64,000 bases of DNA from positions 13,947,823 to 14,011,822 of the forward strand of contig OZ018408.1 of assembly GCA_963969595.1 (NCBI GenBank). Direction: 5' to 3'. The first letter of the stretch is position 1. Every line of letters starts with the position of its first letter. Origin of the DNA: Neckera pumila. Lineage: Eukaryota > Streptophyta > Bryopsida > Hypnales > Neckeraceae. The notes beneath the pieces are model-generated. The model was not told the DNA's origin. It ran no database searches and worked only from the letters and a program-made list of their open reading frames with translations. Positions 1 through 13,209 of the stretch are shown here, in pieces. Made by a program: the position numbers and the translations under genes.

Positions 1-3000
1 CTATCATTCTAGTGACAAGAGTCCAATCTAAGAAAAAAAATCATTTTTTTTCAATATTAATGTTTTATATTAAACCATCATTAAAATATGCGGATCTTTT
101 TTAAAAATTGTCCACATAAAATGCAAGACATTAATGTTTGGTATGAAAAAGAATACTTTTTATACTTTGCCCAATAGATTTAGGAGTCTCTAATATTTCT
201 TCAGACGAAATTTTGCATTATATAATATGAACTTTTAATCAATTATAATGATGATTGCATTACATTAAAAGATATATGGACCTTTAGAAAGGCCTGTAAA
301 GAAAGTATAGAAGACCGCATTTAACAATTGTTCACATAAATTGGTTGCAAAATAGTCATGCACATTACCTATATAGGCCCACTTTATGTCAAAAAAGAAA
401 TTGGATAGTAAAAAAAGATGGTAACAAATTATTTTTTTATTTTGTAAAATTGTATTGTGGACAATAACATGTGATTTAATATATTCAATATTTGTGATAA
501 GATCTACTACACTTGCTTACATTATTATATTTTGAAATAAAAAAGTTTAACAAAATTATCAAGATTGTTCACACCAACTGAAGACGAACATCAATATGAT
601 TAATATCGTACAAGTGAATCTATGAAAGACCTCTTAAATTTATAATGATTTACAAGGACCGAACATGTATTACCGGCCTAATTGTACTTATAGAGGGTGA
701 TGTTTTTGTGGTCCTTTTAGCAAGTACATAGGCCTTTTTAAATAGCTTGGCTTATTAAAGTCAACCTTGAAACATTGAAGAGGGCATTGCATATTCTAGG
801 GATGATTTTGGGAAAGCTTCAAGAATGGAATAAAAAATTTCTTGACCAAACTTATTTCTTTTTGGTTGGAAGGGAATTGCTTAGATTCATTTCCATTGAT
901 TAGTATTAAATCCCCTCTTTGTGAATTTCTTAGACTTTCCTACATAAGATAATGACAAATCCAAAGATCACTTGTGGTATATTTTGGCAACTTCTTCTTC
1001 TTTCTCTTGATTTTAATTTTATCCATAATCATGATATTTTCTAATTTGAGACTAATAAATGAAAAGAAGTTTATCAAGTCTAATTTCTACTCCAATTTGA
1101 AATTTTGAAAAATTCTAAGAACTCAATATTTTATTGCAATTCAAATTTTGGTGTATTAAAAGGATTATTTGCTAATTGTAGAATGACCTAATAAATTTTG
1201 CTGCATGATGATTAATTCTATACTATATACTTATGAAGAAGTTCTTAGATTTTTATGGATTTTCTGTATGTGATATGATTTATTTTCTTAAATTGAAAAT
1301 TTTATATTATAAATAATATGTGGTTATGCTTTGTGATATGTGATAACATGTGATATGTGACTTTATATCATAAGAGATTTCAATTATGTCTATATAAATT
1401 TCCAATGCTTGAGCATACAAAGGGAAGGGCCTTAAAATTTGAAAATTTGGTGATAGGCCTCGTCCTTTCAAGGTTATGGGACCTTCTCAAAGGGCCAAAT
1501 ATCCTCTAATGGCTACTTGTGTATCAATTTTTAGAAGTAAATGAAGGATTTAAAATAATTTTAAAGTCTTGTACAAAAAAAAAGGCACAAGATTTTGCTT
1601 GTACTTTTGCTATTCTTCCTACTGTCAAGGGATTTTTTGAAAACTAAAATTTTCAAAACATCTTAGCTAAAACAATGGATGCAATTAAGAAAAGATGTAG
1701 CAAATACCTTCTTATGGCTACTCTGATTCATAATAGATTCATATTTATCAAAACACTAATCTTTGATTTGACCATTCTATTCAAGAATATTTTTTATTGA
1801 AGAAATAATTTTAAATTTCTTAAAAGTTTCTAAATAATTAATTGACTTTTAAAAACTCATTTCTAATAGCTCTCTAAAATAACTTATAAATAAATACAAA
1901 CATTAATCTCTAAGAATAAGTTGTCAAAATCCTAAAGAAACTATTCGAAGATATTGAACCTTCAAGGGTTATTCATGTATTCATGCTTTAGATTATTTTA
2001 TTTTATTTTCACTAAACACAAGATTAAAATTTAGTGAAAGCATCTTTTTTACACAAGAAAGTGAGGAAACCAACATCATGGTAATGATTAAAAAATAAAA
2101 TTGAAATTTTTGGGCTTTTATTTATTTTTTGTACATAGATCAATGTAATTAATTATTAATATCAAGCCTAAATCTATAAGTTTGATATTTTTTGGCTTAA
2201 ATTTAAAAGTAAAACATAGATCACTTCAAAAGTTTGGTTAGAAAACAATTACCAACAAAAATATCCTTCAATATAGAAAGAGAAATAAAGAAAAACACTC
2301 AACTTCAAAAGTTTGCTTAAAATTACTATTGCAATTACAGACAAAAATATCCTTCAATATAGAAAGGAAAATAGAGAAAAATACTCAATTTCAACATATA
2401 CCTTATAAAATTTGCAATTATTGAATATTTAGTTTGTCATTATACCCAAGATTGATTTCTAATGATAACTTTTGGCCAAATTGATTGTATAATTCAACTT
2501 CTTCTTGAACCATAATGTTTAGGATAAAAAAATTATCTTCATATTTAATTCTCAACTGGCAAAATTTAGTAGGGTCCTTTTCTTTAAGCCAATTGTATTG
2601 ATTACAAATAGGAGAATTTTCTTTTATTACTTTAGCCCCATTGAATGGATTATAAAGTCCATTAGGTCCCTAATATTCTCAAGTTAATGTTTTTACATTA
2701 TTAAAAACCAATAACACTTGGATTGGTACACAATATAGTTTATTTGAATTTTACAATATTAAAAAAAATCCTTAAATCTGCATTTATAATTATATCCTAT
2801 AAACTTATGTAACTTATTAAATTTCCTTTAGAATATATCAAATTGCACATAATTATATATACTAATATTTTACATATTATTTTTTCATACATCATCACAA
2901 TCAAAGGCATTTATATAAATGTACATTGTTTTTCCTTAGAATTTTAAATACATTTAATACTAGTTGAGTTTAATTACAAATTGTTTTTGTTTTCTTAGAT

Positions 3001-3215
3001 CTATCCGATAAAATCACCAAAACTCCTTTGAAAGCATTTAAGAATTTAAATATTAAATACATTTATATTCATCACGAACAATGATTTTGAAATGCCAAAA
3101 TTCTAAAAAGTAGAATCTTTTTTTTAATCTTAGACATTGTGAGAAGTGCTTGCAAATTTGTTGCCAAATGGAATAGCATATCCAGTTGTTAGATTTAGCA
3201 TTTTATATCTAATAA
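1..3215. other. AT-rich gene-free stretch
   Basis: No open frame here resembles a protein and no splice-linked exon set was found. Positions about 1,055-1,200 resemble about 18,580-18,740 (both contain TTTCTACTCCAATTT followed by TTGAAAAATTC and ATATTTTATTGCA), so part of this stretch is a diverged dispersed repeat. Nothing else recognisable. Confidence 0.6.
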
Positions 3216-3290
3216 TTATCCCCTAAAGTTCTTTGACTATGTTTCATCAAAAACATTTAAAGTGTATGGCAAAGGCCCCCCATGAAAAAT
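3216..3290 (-). mobile_element. decayed end of the TTAA element family
   Basis: TTATCCCCTAAAG followed by TTCTTTGACTATGTTTCATCAAAAAC matches the first bases of the reversed copy at 12,286 (TTAACCCCTAAAG, then CATGACTATGTTCTCACCAAAAAC). The similarity fades after about 70 bp. In the family's orientation this is the right-hand end only. The rest to 4,593 holds nothing recognisable. Confidence 0.45.
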
Positions 3291-4593
3291 GAAAGCTTTT
3301 TACATCTAACTGTAAAATCTAGACTATTTTGTTACGCTGCATTAAAAACAAAAGAGGTTTTGACGGCACGGATTGTGAGATAATAGATTTTGAAATTGAA
3401 AAATATGTTTTTTCTGAAGGGGGTATTCAAATTCTAGGCAGCTTTGATTTGGGGAGGCTTTTGCACAAGTTAATCTCACTTTTTTGCATTGGCTTCTTTT
3501 TGCTTGCTTATGTTAATAAATTTGGCCACATGTTCAAAAAATTTCAGAACAATTCAAATTGGGAAACTTGTACCAAAAAATTCCAACAGGGAACTAGCTT
3601 CAAGAAAAGTCTCATATAAAGCTATTTTTTCAAATTTTTCAAATTACATTTATAGTAATTTCTACAAAATGAGAACAATAGATTGCATCTAATTCTAGAA
3701 GAAGAAATACTAAAATTAAAAATTTCCCAAAATATCTAACTTTGGAAAGCATGATCAATTTGTGTCCAAGTTGAAGTGAAGGGTGTTTGGGCATATTTAG
3801 CCTAGCACAAGAAAAAACTGGATCAAGGTTAGTAAAGCCTAGCTCATTGATTCACTAATACTAGATCACGTTTTCCTTGATTTAAAGATGTTTCGCTTTT
3901 CTTCAATTTTGAAGACGTTCCTTGCTCTATGAACTATAATTTAAGAATATTCAGCATTAAATTTCAATGGTACAAAATAGAAGGCAACAACAACCCATAG
4001 TTTGTTAGGCCACATACATTGTGTACAAAGATGAAAAAAAAATCTTTTTACAAGTGGTGTGATAGGATGTAAAACAACCAATGTGGGATAAGGAATTTTA
4101 AATTATTAGGAGCTCAACAGCTCAAAGTTAAGTGAAAAAATAGGAACTATGTTCAAATCAAAATTTCAAGCCTCATTTTGGTACAATAGAAATACTTCTT
4201 ACAAAACATTTTGAACCTTTAAAAAGTAAACAATCAAGCTAAATTTCATTTCCAAAAACCCGTTTAAGATTCCAAGTCTCCAATCAAAAGTTATGGACAA
4301 ACGATGCAATAAATTGTAAAGCAATGCATTGCAATGATGTGCTTAATTTTATAGTAACGTGCAAACCTATGAAACAACAATAACCACATGATAATTGTTG
4401 ACAAACTGCAGGTTCTAAACTTTGTCATGTATCATTGACATTTTCAAACATCTTCTCTGAATTTTGTCCATAACTTTTTTTTGGAGTCTTAAAATCACAA
4501 ATTGATTATTTGAAATGAAAGTTAGCTTCATTTTCCAACCTTTTTTTGAAACAAGTTATTTTATATTTCCAAAATGAGGTCTAAAACTCTATT

Positions 4594-5529
4594 TTAACCC
4601 CTAAAGGACCGTTTGTCCCCTCGGGGGACAATTCGGGTCCCGGCAGGTTCCTATTGCTTCAATTTTCATTGATATTTTTTGGGATTTTTTCAGGTTGTAT
4701 ATTTTTGCAAGAGCTTTGTGAATATATAATTTTTTGTTTTAATTGATGCTTGGGAGCAAAAGTTATGGCACAGTAAGCAAAATTGGAATTTGGCGGGCAG
4801 CCCAAAAAAAATAAAAAAAAGTCAAAAAAAAAAAAATTCAAATTTTTTTTTCAAAGATTATATTTTTGTCTACATGTGAAGCTTTGTTTCATTCAACTTG
4901 GACTAATAATGAGAAAGTTATGGACAATCTTATTTTTTTGGGCAATCTAAGCATCTTCTTGAAAAAATAACTTATAGAATTTGTTTTTCAGTGCAATATT
5001 TGGAATTTTCCAAAAAAAATAGTTAGACAAGGTTAGATTTTTTTGCTAGAACAATCTCACTGTTGGGATTATTGTGATTCAATTCCATCTAAAACCTATT
5101 AACAATTTAGTTTTTTCTTCACTCTTGAATCCACCTCTACTTAACAATTTTTCGATGAGTGAAAATTAAGTGCTTTTTATCCTAAATTTTTTTGGGAGAT
5201 TCTTGACTCAACTAATTAACATAAATAAGTAGAAAAGCAAATTCCATAGTGCAAAAAATTTGAACTAAAAAGACTCAAAGCCAAAAAATCTAGTCAAGCA
5301 AGGTGCAAAAAAACTTGTTTTCTTCACTTTAAATGCATATATCTTGCAATCTACATGGTCAAAGTTTCTGAAATTTCTTCCGCATATATTCATATACTAG
5401 TCAAGTATAAGATCTTACGATTGGATATGCAAGAAAAAACAATTTCTAAAGCTCTTTTCTCTTTGCAATAGAAATGATAGTTTTGGGTGTTTTTTGATAG
5501 GAAAATCACCTTGGTCCTTTAGGGGTTAA
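4594..5529 (+). mobile_element. piggyBac-like nonautonomous element, copy A (full length)
   Basis: 936 bp including flanking TTAA. The left end reads TTAACCCCTAAAGGACC and the right end is its exact reverse complement, GGTCCTTTAGGGGTTAA. Just inside the left end is a palindrome, GTCCCCTCGGGGGAC, able to form a hairpin. The interior has no coding frame; it is AT-rich with two copies of AAAGTTATGG on the same strand. The interior is very close to the copy ending at 42,712, which points to fairly recent spread. TTAA target duplication plus a CCC start is typical of piggyBac transposons; the assignment is inference because no transposase is present. Confidence 0.8.
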
Positions 5530-8500
5530 ATATAATTCCTACATTTTGACAATGAATATTTAATCTCTCATCTTCAAATTATCCCATATCCTTTGAGGAT
5601 TTATGACAAATAATGGATTTGATTATAAAAACAACCTCTCCACCTTTTATTCCTACAAAAGTCAAAGAAGCAATTGCTTCATTCTACCATCAAACTTTTT
5701 ATGGATGGTAGTTTGTCAAATGACAAATTGGTAATTGATTCACTTGAATTCTTTGCATTTTTTTGTTTTTTTTCTAAATGTGACGATTAGGAAGCCATAG
5801 AATAATTGCCTCCCTACCACCACCTCTTTATATATTGTGTCAAATTTATTAGTCCAAAAAAATGTCAAGGAAGTATTCCAACCTAAATCTGGAGCAAAAG
5901 GTTGCCCAAGCTCTCCTAGACATTGCAATGCAAATTTTGCTATAGCGAAAATTACCTTGCCCCATCTAAATTAAACAGCATCCAATTGTAAAAAACGTTG
6001 GTAGAGTAGCAAGGTACTCTTTATCCCCACATCCAAGAAAAAATTCAACAAGCATAGTAAAATTTTTTGTTCATAGTGAATTGCACAAAATCATTATGTT
6101 GCCAAAAAATGCAGCTTGGTCCTTTAGGGATTAATTAAAGTTGGTAAATGTGATTCACACAATGCTCAAAAATAGAAAAATTCTTTTGACCTCAAATTTT
6201 TTGAAAATATTAGCCTAAAATTTTGACTTCTATTTTTGAAAATTATTTTTGGCAATCCTAGCCCTCCGATAAGGTAGTATAAGGAGAATTATGAGACTAA
6301 TTGGGATTTTTTTAAAGAAAAATAATTATTTTTTAAATATTATCCCCTATGTTTATAAATACTTAAATCAAAATTTTAATAATTTAAGAAAAGTTGGATT
6401 TTCTTTAAAAAATTTAAGATATGATAGAAGAAAAATTATTAGACTTTATTTTTTTGGCTTACTCCAATTACCAAAAATGGATAATTGAAAGTTAGAATCA
6501 AGTTTTGCCAAATCATATTTATTTTTACAAATCATTAGTATTTTTATATTTCATTTTACCTTAATTTTTAAATACTAAAGTATAATAGAAGTTGCTTCAA
6601 AGATGTTTTGGATTTTGGGTTTTCATTCAAAAATAAATAAAAGTCATAGACCTTGTGATTTGTTTGATTCTAAAACAAAAAAGTTTAAGTAAAGATGTTG
6701 GGATTTTTCCATTTTATATTTTTAATCACAACATTTAAAGAATATTTTTAAATTGAAAAATTTCATATAGAAATGATTAAATCATTCTTTACCATTCAAA
6801 TATCAAAATGATTTTTTTTACAATAAACGCTTCAAAACTAAAATTTAGATAAAGTTTGAAACATATACTCCATTATTATTAAAATACATTTGATTTGTTA
6901 TATGGAATGTAGAATAGTTCTACCATTAGTTGATGGTTATTTTTGTCTTGAGGCCAATTGCAAAAAGCCATGTAAATTGACTCCCTGTGTCAATATGAAA
7001 TTTGTATATTGTCTTTGCTTGACCAATTGCCAACTTTATACAATATCCAATGTCACTACAACATTCAAAAAGATCCATCAAATTTTTACAAATCTTGCAA
7101 AGATAAATGTGATATTATTAGAAAAATGACATTTTGTTGGTAGCATAATCATTAATGTTATTCTTTTATAACATACAAAGACACTATTTTATAATGTTAA
7201 ATTTTTTTTTAATAAATAGATTTATATATCTAAAGCAAAACAAACTATACATTTGGTATTAATACTAACAAGTTCGTGTGTGTAAATCCACCGCCCAATT
7301 TCATTGGATAATACTTCTCAGATCTTGTTATAGCTTTAATTCCTCGAATTTTATTGTGTTGGCCAATTTTTGTAATGTTGTGTATTTTTGGTAAATTTGC
7401 TAAGTAATTTCTTCTAAACTTGTTATGTGGAGAAGTTGTTGAATAGAGTGGAAATATAATGACTTGTTTGATTTGATCTTTGAATGTAACATGATAATAG
7501 ATTTCAATAGAGAAAATAAAAAATACCAAAAATAGCATAAAATAGAAAATATAGCATTTTTTATTGTTTTCTTTTTTATTTGAATGCGTTGATGTTGTCG
7601 ATGAAAATTGATGTTCATATATATGACAAAACTACTTTCATTTCATTGGTATTGAACTTGATTTCAATATTTAATTTCTTATATTTCAGATGAAAACCAC
7701 ATTATTTTTATGCAATAATTTCTAAATATTGCATGCATTGATCTTATTAATATTATAAATACATAATTTTATGTATATATAACATCTAACAATTAACATC
7801 TTCAATAATAAAAATTCAACCCATTTGTCTATTTCAAAGAGTTATATGTATTAAAATTTCATGTTAACCTGTCCATATTGTGCAATATTATAGTGATTAC
7901 TTTTCAATGATGTACACCCTCTTTTCATGGATTTTTCAATTAATTGGATATTGAAGGCAATTATTGTTATTTTCTAATAATATAACAAGTACCTTAATTG
8001 ATATAAATTACTACTAATTTAAAATTTTTAGGATTGTATATTTTATATATAATATTACGATTTGAATATTGAGATTTTTAAATTAAATAATTCACAAATT
8101 CATAATACAATTATTGTGTACAAAATTGCATTAATTCAAAATTGAAAGCACCAAAGTATTATGTTTTATAAAATAAATGCACCTGAATTACATTGTAATT
8201 GCAAGATTGTAGTCTTTTTGTATTATGGAAGTCATGTTATTTATTTATTTGTTTGTATTTGTAATTCTACCAGAAATTATTAAGCAATATAGTTGATAAG
8301 GATACTTTTATATTATTGAAAGGATTCAATGATAGAGATACTCTTATGATTGTATGAATAGTTTTACATGATTCTAATTTATAAAATAGAGGTCATTAAA
8401 TTTTTTTTCAAGATCATCAAAAGAATTCAAAAATTAGTAGAAAATGTGACCAAATGTGGAATTTAGCTAAAACGACATTGTAGAGAAACTGGAGGTTACA

Positions 8501-8763
8501 TAATGATATTGATATCCTCAAGACAACTTAAATTCCAAAAAAACTAGTATTGTCCTTGAAATGGTTGGAAATCCAAATTTGACAAGATAAACAATTGTAT
8601 TAGATATCCACATAAATTATGAAACTATGTAGCATTATGTCTAATGTTGATATTTTGGGTCAAATACAACTTAATTTATTTAATGAAGCATGTACAATTG
8701 GGTACAACAATGTTACAATTTTTGCAACCTATTGAGATTTGGTGAACTTTGGGAGGCCGGTGT
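5530..8763. other. AT-rich gene-free stretch
   Basis: No gene is supported. Around 6,114-6,134 there is GGTCCTTTAGGGATTAA, a right end of the TTAA element family without a visible left end. Short open frames near 6,291, 6,890 and 7,400 have no recognisable domain and AT-driven composition. Confidence 0.6.
6114..6134 (+). mobile_element. isolated right end of the TTAA element family
   Basis: GGTCCTTTAGGGATTAA differs by one base from the family's right terminus. Preceding bases (GCCAAAAAATGCAGCTT) loosely match the reversed start of copy B. No matching left terminus is visible between 5,530 and here, so this is a remnant or a strongly diverged copy. Confidence 0.5.
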
Positions 8764-9225
8764 ATGCTAAAAAATGAACGGAATTTTGAATCATAAATTG
8801 CATTGGAATCACACTCAAGTCTTCTTTATCATCATTGCAAATAAACATATGTAGTTGAAAATCATACAAAAAGTTTGATGTTTTCTGTACACTATCTACC
8901 ATCTAGTGTTGCCACCATTTGTGAAAATTACAACTAGTATTTAATGGTCCACATTAGAAATGAGCCTTCACAATTGCTTTAGAGATACTTGATCTCATAC
9001 CAATTGAATTGCTTGTATGATTACATTCTTCTTCTTCACCTAAATGCACAAAAATTGTGACTATCTTCCAAAGAATCTCTATGAAATGGTAGATAGAGTA
9101 GAAAAGGAATCGAAATTGTTGTATGTTTTTCAATTTTTTATTTTTCACTTGTTATAAAGTTAAAGTGTACTTCATAGAGGTTCCAATGCAATTTGCAATT
9201 TCAAAATCGGATCATTTTTTAGCAT
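8764..9225. mobile_element. 462-bp element with long terminal inverted repeats
   Basis: Starts ATGCTAAAAAATGAACGG and ends with the inverse, ...TCATTTTTTAGCAT. The inverted match runs about 45 bp with few mismatches (ATTTTGAA..AAATTGCATTGGAA on one side, TTCCAATGCAATTT on the other). No transposase inside and no clear target duplication. Best read as a nonautonomous DNA transposon of unknown superfamily. Confidence 0.65.
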
Positions 9226-10541
9226 GCTAGAGCTTCTTGAAGTTGATGAACTTTCTAGTGAAAATTGACTTGAAAAAATCGTAAGATTGCTGTACCGGAC
9301 TGTACATTAAAGTAGGCACAATTGTATTCAAGTACAAGACATAATCACATGTAAGTGTCAAGGTTGTGGTACTTCTTAAAAAAACTTGCATAATATACGG
9401 AACAGTAATATACTTTACCACCTACCAAATGCTCCCATCTCTAAATTCACTCAAATATTGTTTACATTCCCTATAAGAAGTATATTCCCTTCTCTAATAA
9501 ACAAAACACTAGTGAATGGGATGAAGGTCACTTCTAAGTGCCACAAGGTCATTATTCCCATACTCAATTAATTTAATTTAATTTGCATATGCCATTCTAC
9601 TTGCATAAATCAACTGTGAGAATGTGAGGTGTTTTCAAATCCAATGTCATGTAAACAATCTTTTAAATATGAGCATGGCCATCCACATAATTCACATGTC
9701 TAAGAATTTGGTTTAATTTCAAGGGATTGAATTCTGTAGACATGATCTATCAAAGATATTTTATAATTTTATAATTCTTTAAAAACATCATTAGATTATT
9801 ATTCTAAGTTGAATTTTATAATGATTGTGTTTTCACAATTTTGGAAATCTTAACTATCACTTGAAATTTTAAAAGATTAATTTTGTTTGATTCATAGCAA
9901 CTTTTCATTTAATTCAACCAATTTTTCAAGATTTGAAATTCTTCAATTCAAATAGATTCATCTTTTCAAAAAGGCTATGACATTCAAAGGTTAAGCAAAA
10001 TAAGATATGGAAAAAGTGGATTTCACCAAAGTTCCACAATTCAATCTTCACTCAACTCTATAATTTAGACCACACTTCCATATATACAAATGGACTAAAT
10101 GACAAAGCATTTGGTGACTTTTCATATATAAGCATGATTTGTCAACAATAAAAATACAAAATACTTAAATTCAATACAAACATTTGGTGAGCATGATTTT
10201 AAGAAGAATTTTACTGTATTTCAAGGAGTTGTGTTAACTAAGAATTTGGCCAAATTCAAAAATTGACAATGACCAAAATTCCAAAAGTAAAAGGTTTAAC
10301 AACACACTTGTATCTAAGATTGAATTTTAATACTAGATGCCTCTAGAAATTAAATATCCACTATGTAATAAGATGGTATTTTTGAAAATTCAATGATTCC
10401 ATTTGGACAAAAATAATACCCACAAGAATCTATCAAAGAATCACATATTGTACATTTCAATATCATATCTTCATATTTCTTTCAATTAGCAACAAAGTTA
10501 TCAAATTCCTAATTATTGTTTCTTCTCCAATTAGAAGAAAA
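9226..10541. other. AT-rich gene-free stretch
   Basis: No coding or RNA feature could be supported. Composition is uniform AT-rich with scattered A and T runs. Confidence 0.5.
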
Positions 10542-10766
10542 TGTCACATTAAACTACTTTTGGACTTTCAATTGACTTCTAGACAAATTGTTCAAAAATC
10601 TCTCGATAATAACATCTGGAGATCTCTAGATGTTTGTATAGATCTTTAGAGGTTTTGTAAAGATCTTGAGATGTTTTACACGATTTTCCATTGATTATCT
10701 CTTGATGTTTCTTCTCTAGATATTAATTCTGGACTTTCAAAAGTCCAAAAGTAGTTAAATGTGGCA
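10542..10766 (+). mobile_element. 225-bp MITE, copy 1
   Basis: Begins TGTCACATTAAACTACTTTT and ends AAAAGTAGTTAAATGTGGCA, a terminal inverted repeat of about 28 bp with a few mismatches. The same 225-bp unit, inverted, is at 15,973-16,197 and most bases agree. The interior has several AGATCT words around a near-palindrome, ACATCTGGAGATCTCTAGAT. No coding capacity. Superfamily unknown; GAAA on both sides could be a target duplication. Confidence 0.75.
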
Positions 10767-11725
10767 TGAAAGTAATTGATGAATTTTTGTTTGTTGACAT
10801 AGAAATCACTTTGTCCAAATGAAATATAAACACCCGCACCCGGATGCGTTGGGAGTGGTCTCAATGACTTCAAGTAGGTCCTTGATGAAATCTATGTTCC
10901 ATTGTTACTCTACCAACATAAATTTAAACTGCGAGCTCTTAAAAAGATGGCCACTCAATAGTTAAAGACCCTCTTTGCTGATCTAAGCCCCTAGATTTAG
11001 GAGGATCTAATCATCAAACCTGATTTGAACATGGCAATGGGCAATTGTATTGGTTGATTTGAAAATAGTTAAACAAAGTAACCAAAAATAACAGCAAAAG
11101 GTGGGGTCGAAGGAGCAACAACAATGAATGAAGACCTTTGCAATATTGGATGCTGGAGAATTTTCTTCCACCTCCACCTGTACTTAGTACAAGTATCAAT
11201 TTTGTTTTGGGGGGCCCAACCAATTTACTCATGTGGTAATCAAAATTAGCTTAAAACACCTGATATGCAATGTTTAACTATATTCATCAATTTGAATTAC
11301 ATATTATAGCTTTTCAAAAGTGTACTTACGCTCCTACTTTCGGGTCCGGCCCCTCTTCCGTTTCACTTTAACCAATAGGCTGGAGGAACCACTTTGGTGG
11401 CGTAGAAACTAGCAAAGAAGCCCCTCTATCTCATTTCATTTAGAAAAATATGGTGATTTCATCCAATGACCGGGAAGAACCAACAACTAGTTCAAAGTTA
11501 GCGGGTGGAAGTGGAAAAAAAAATAGTTGCATTTTGAAAATGAAGGATGCAAAATCCAAAAGAAATTTGTAGGGCAAAAAATCAACTAGTGCCTCCAAAA
11601 ATTGGAAGATTTTTTACCGCATCCATCCAATACTTAGCGGATTTCAACCCCTATGGGAAAAAATTTAGTATCTAATATCCAGCTAGGTGAGGGTCACTTG
11701 TTTTAGGTACATATCAACCTCCCAG
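10767..11725. other. gene-free stretch
   Basis: Mixed-composition sequence with somewhat more GC than its surroundings. No open frame resembles a known protein and no repeat copy was recognised. Confidence 0.5.
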
Positions 11726-12076
11726 GCAATGGCTTGTAAGCAAGAGTTTTTCCTTTCAAGCTACAAGGAAATATAAAGTGGATGGGCAAAACTTTTGGGA
11801 ATATATGGGCTTCAATTAGTTGGAGTCCATCTTTGAAATTAAAGTATCTTAACCTACTAGTCCTTGCTGAAATTTCTAGATGTCAATGTGTGAGCACCAC
11901 AACATGTGAAAGGACTTTTTTTGCAAAGAACAACATCATGCAAAAGCTTCAAAATTGGAGGACAACATCAAATTTGGATAGTATCATGTGATTGACTTTG
12001 GAAGGACCAAGCAAAGACTTTGACAACATTTAAACGAATGCCATTGTCTTGTAGAAGAATTCTTCTAAGTTTCACT
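11726..12076 (+). pseudogene. hAT transposase C-terminal remnant
   Basis: The three-phase translation parallels the end of the hAT-family gene at 43.8-46.0 kb. It shows ACKQEFF (there ACKREFL), then NIWASISWSPSL (there DLWGMITWNHAL), RCQCVSTTTCERTF (there RVQCVSTATCERAF), LTLEGPSKDFDNI (there IALEGPDEGIDDI) and KNSSKFH (there KNDSKYR). This is the hAT dimerisation region. The copy is dead: a frameshift lies near 11,775-11,782 and there are in-frame stops at several places after 11,980. The match stops exactly where the foldback element at 12,077 begins, so that element appears to have inserted into it. Confidence 0.75.
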
Positions 12077-12281
12077 CACAAGGAGATCGGGGAGGCATTA
12101 ATCCCACCCCCTACCTCCCCCGATACAAATGTGGGAGTGTGACTTCCCCCCCCCCCCCAAAAAAAAAAAAAAAACTTCTTAAATAAGAAAGTTTTTTTTG
12201 GTGTATGTGTCAAGTCACACACCCATATTTGTACTGGGGGGTGGGGTGGGGGGTGGGTAGCGCCTCCCCGATCTCCCTGTG
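12077..12281. mobile_element. foldback element with ACT target duplication
   Basis: CACAAGGAGATCGGGGAGGC at the left is mirrored by GCCTCCCCGATCTCCCTGTG at the right. The inverted match continues inward (ACAAATGTGGG / CCCATATTTGT, then GTGTGAC / GTCACAC) around a C-run, A-run and T-run centre. ACT flanks both sides (12,074-12,076 and 12,282-12,284). A 3-bp duplication and a CAC start would suit a CACTA-type derivative; that is tentative. Confidence 0.6.
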
Positions 12282-12285
12282 ACTA

Positions 12286-13209
12286 TTAACCCCTAAAGTT
12301 TCATGACTATGTTCTCACCAAAAACGCTCCAAAACTGCCATTTCTAATACAACTACCAAATTTTTGGAAAAAAACAATTGACACATGTAACCATAGGATC
12401 TTGTAGTATGATATTTTGAAAACATGTGGTAAAAATTTCAGAAAATCCCACCGTGTGGATCATAAGATATAAGCATTCAAAGTCTTGAAAATCATTTTTT
12501 CAATCCTGCAAAAAACCGGGCAGCTGCACTTTGCAAGCTCACTTGCAAAAAATGCAAAAAATGCCGATAAAGGTGGTGCTTCTTTGAATTCAGTTTCCTA
12601 AACAAGTTGTCTATATGCTTGAAAAATTTCACATCATTTGGAATTGTACAACATATAGGAAAAAAATAGTAAGTAGAAAGAAGTAGAAATGATTCAAAAT
12701 ACTAAATTGTTAAAATTTTAATCATGGAATTTAAAAATACCAATCCCAACGGTTTTAATGTTGTAATAATCAATCTACATCCTAGGATTTTTTCCAAAAA
12801 AATTGAAAATTGAGTTAAATAAACAACTTTAAAGTTTTTTTTAGAGTAGAGAATCCATAACTGCCCGCAAACCAAAAACCCTCATAACTTTTGACTCATT
12901 GATTGAAATGGAATGAATCAAAGCATTTTAAGTATATATAAATGTAGAGAACCAATTTCAAAAAAAAATCCGTAAAAAATGATTTTTTCTGATCTGCCCA
13001 AACTGCCCGGTTACGAAAAAAAGCAACATATTAGGTTACAACTTTTGACTTGTATTTCAAAATGTCATGAAACTTGGTACACATGAAGATATTCCTCGCC
13101 CCCACCTTCTATTAAAATTTCAGCCTCAAATATGGATATCTCTAGTCACACGTACCTGCCCAAAAATTCTATACGGCCAAAAAACGCATGTTGGTCCTTT
13201 AGGGGTTAA
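12286..13209 (-). mobile_element. piggyBac-like nonautonomous element, copy B (full length, reversed)
   Basis: 924 bp from TTAACCCCTAAAG to GGTCCTTTAGGGGTTAA. Orientation is opposite to copy A: CAAAACTGCCATTTCTA follows the left boundary, the reverse of the family's right subterminal part. The interior is more diverged from copy A than the copy ending at 42,712 is. It starts only a few bases after the foldback element, so three layers (hAT remnant, foldback, this element) adjoin. Confidence 0.75.
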
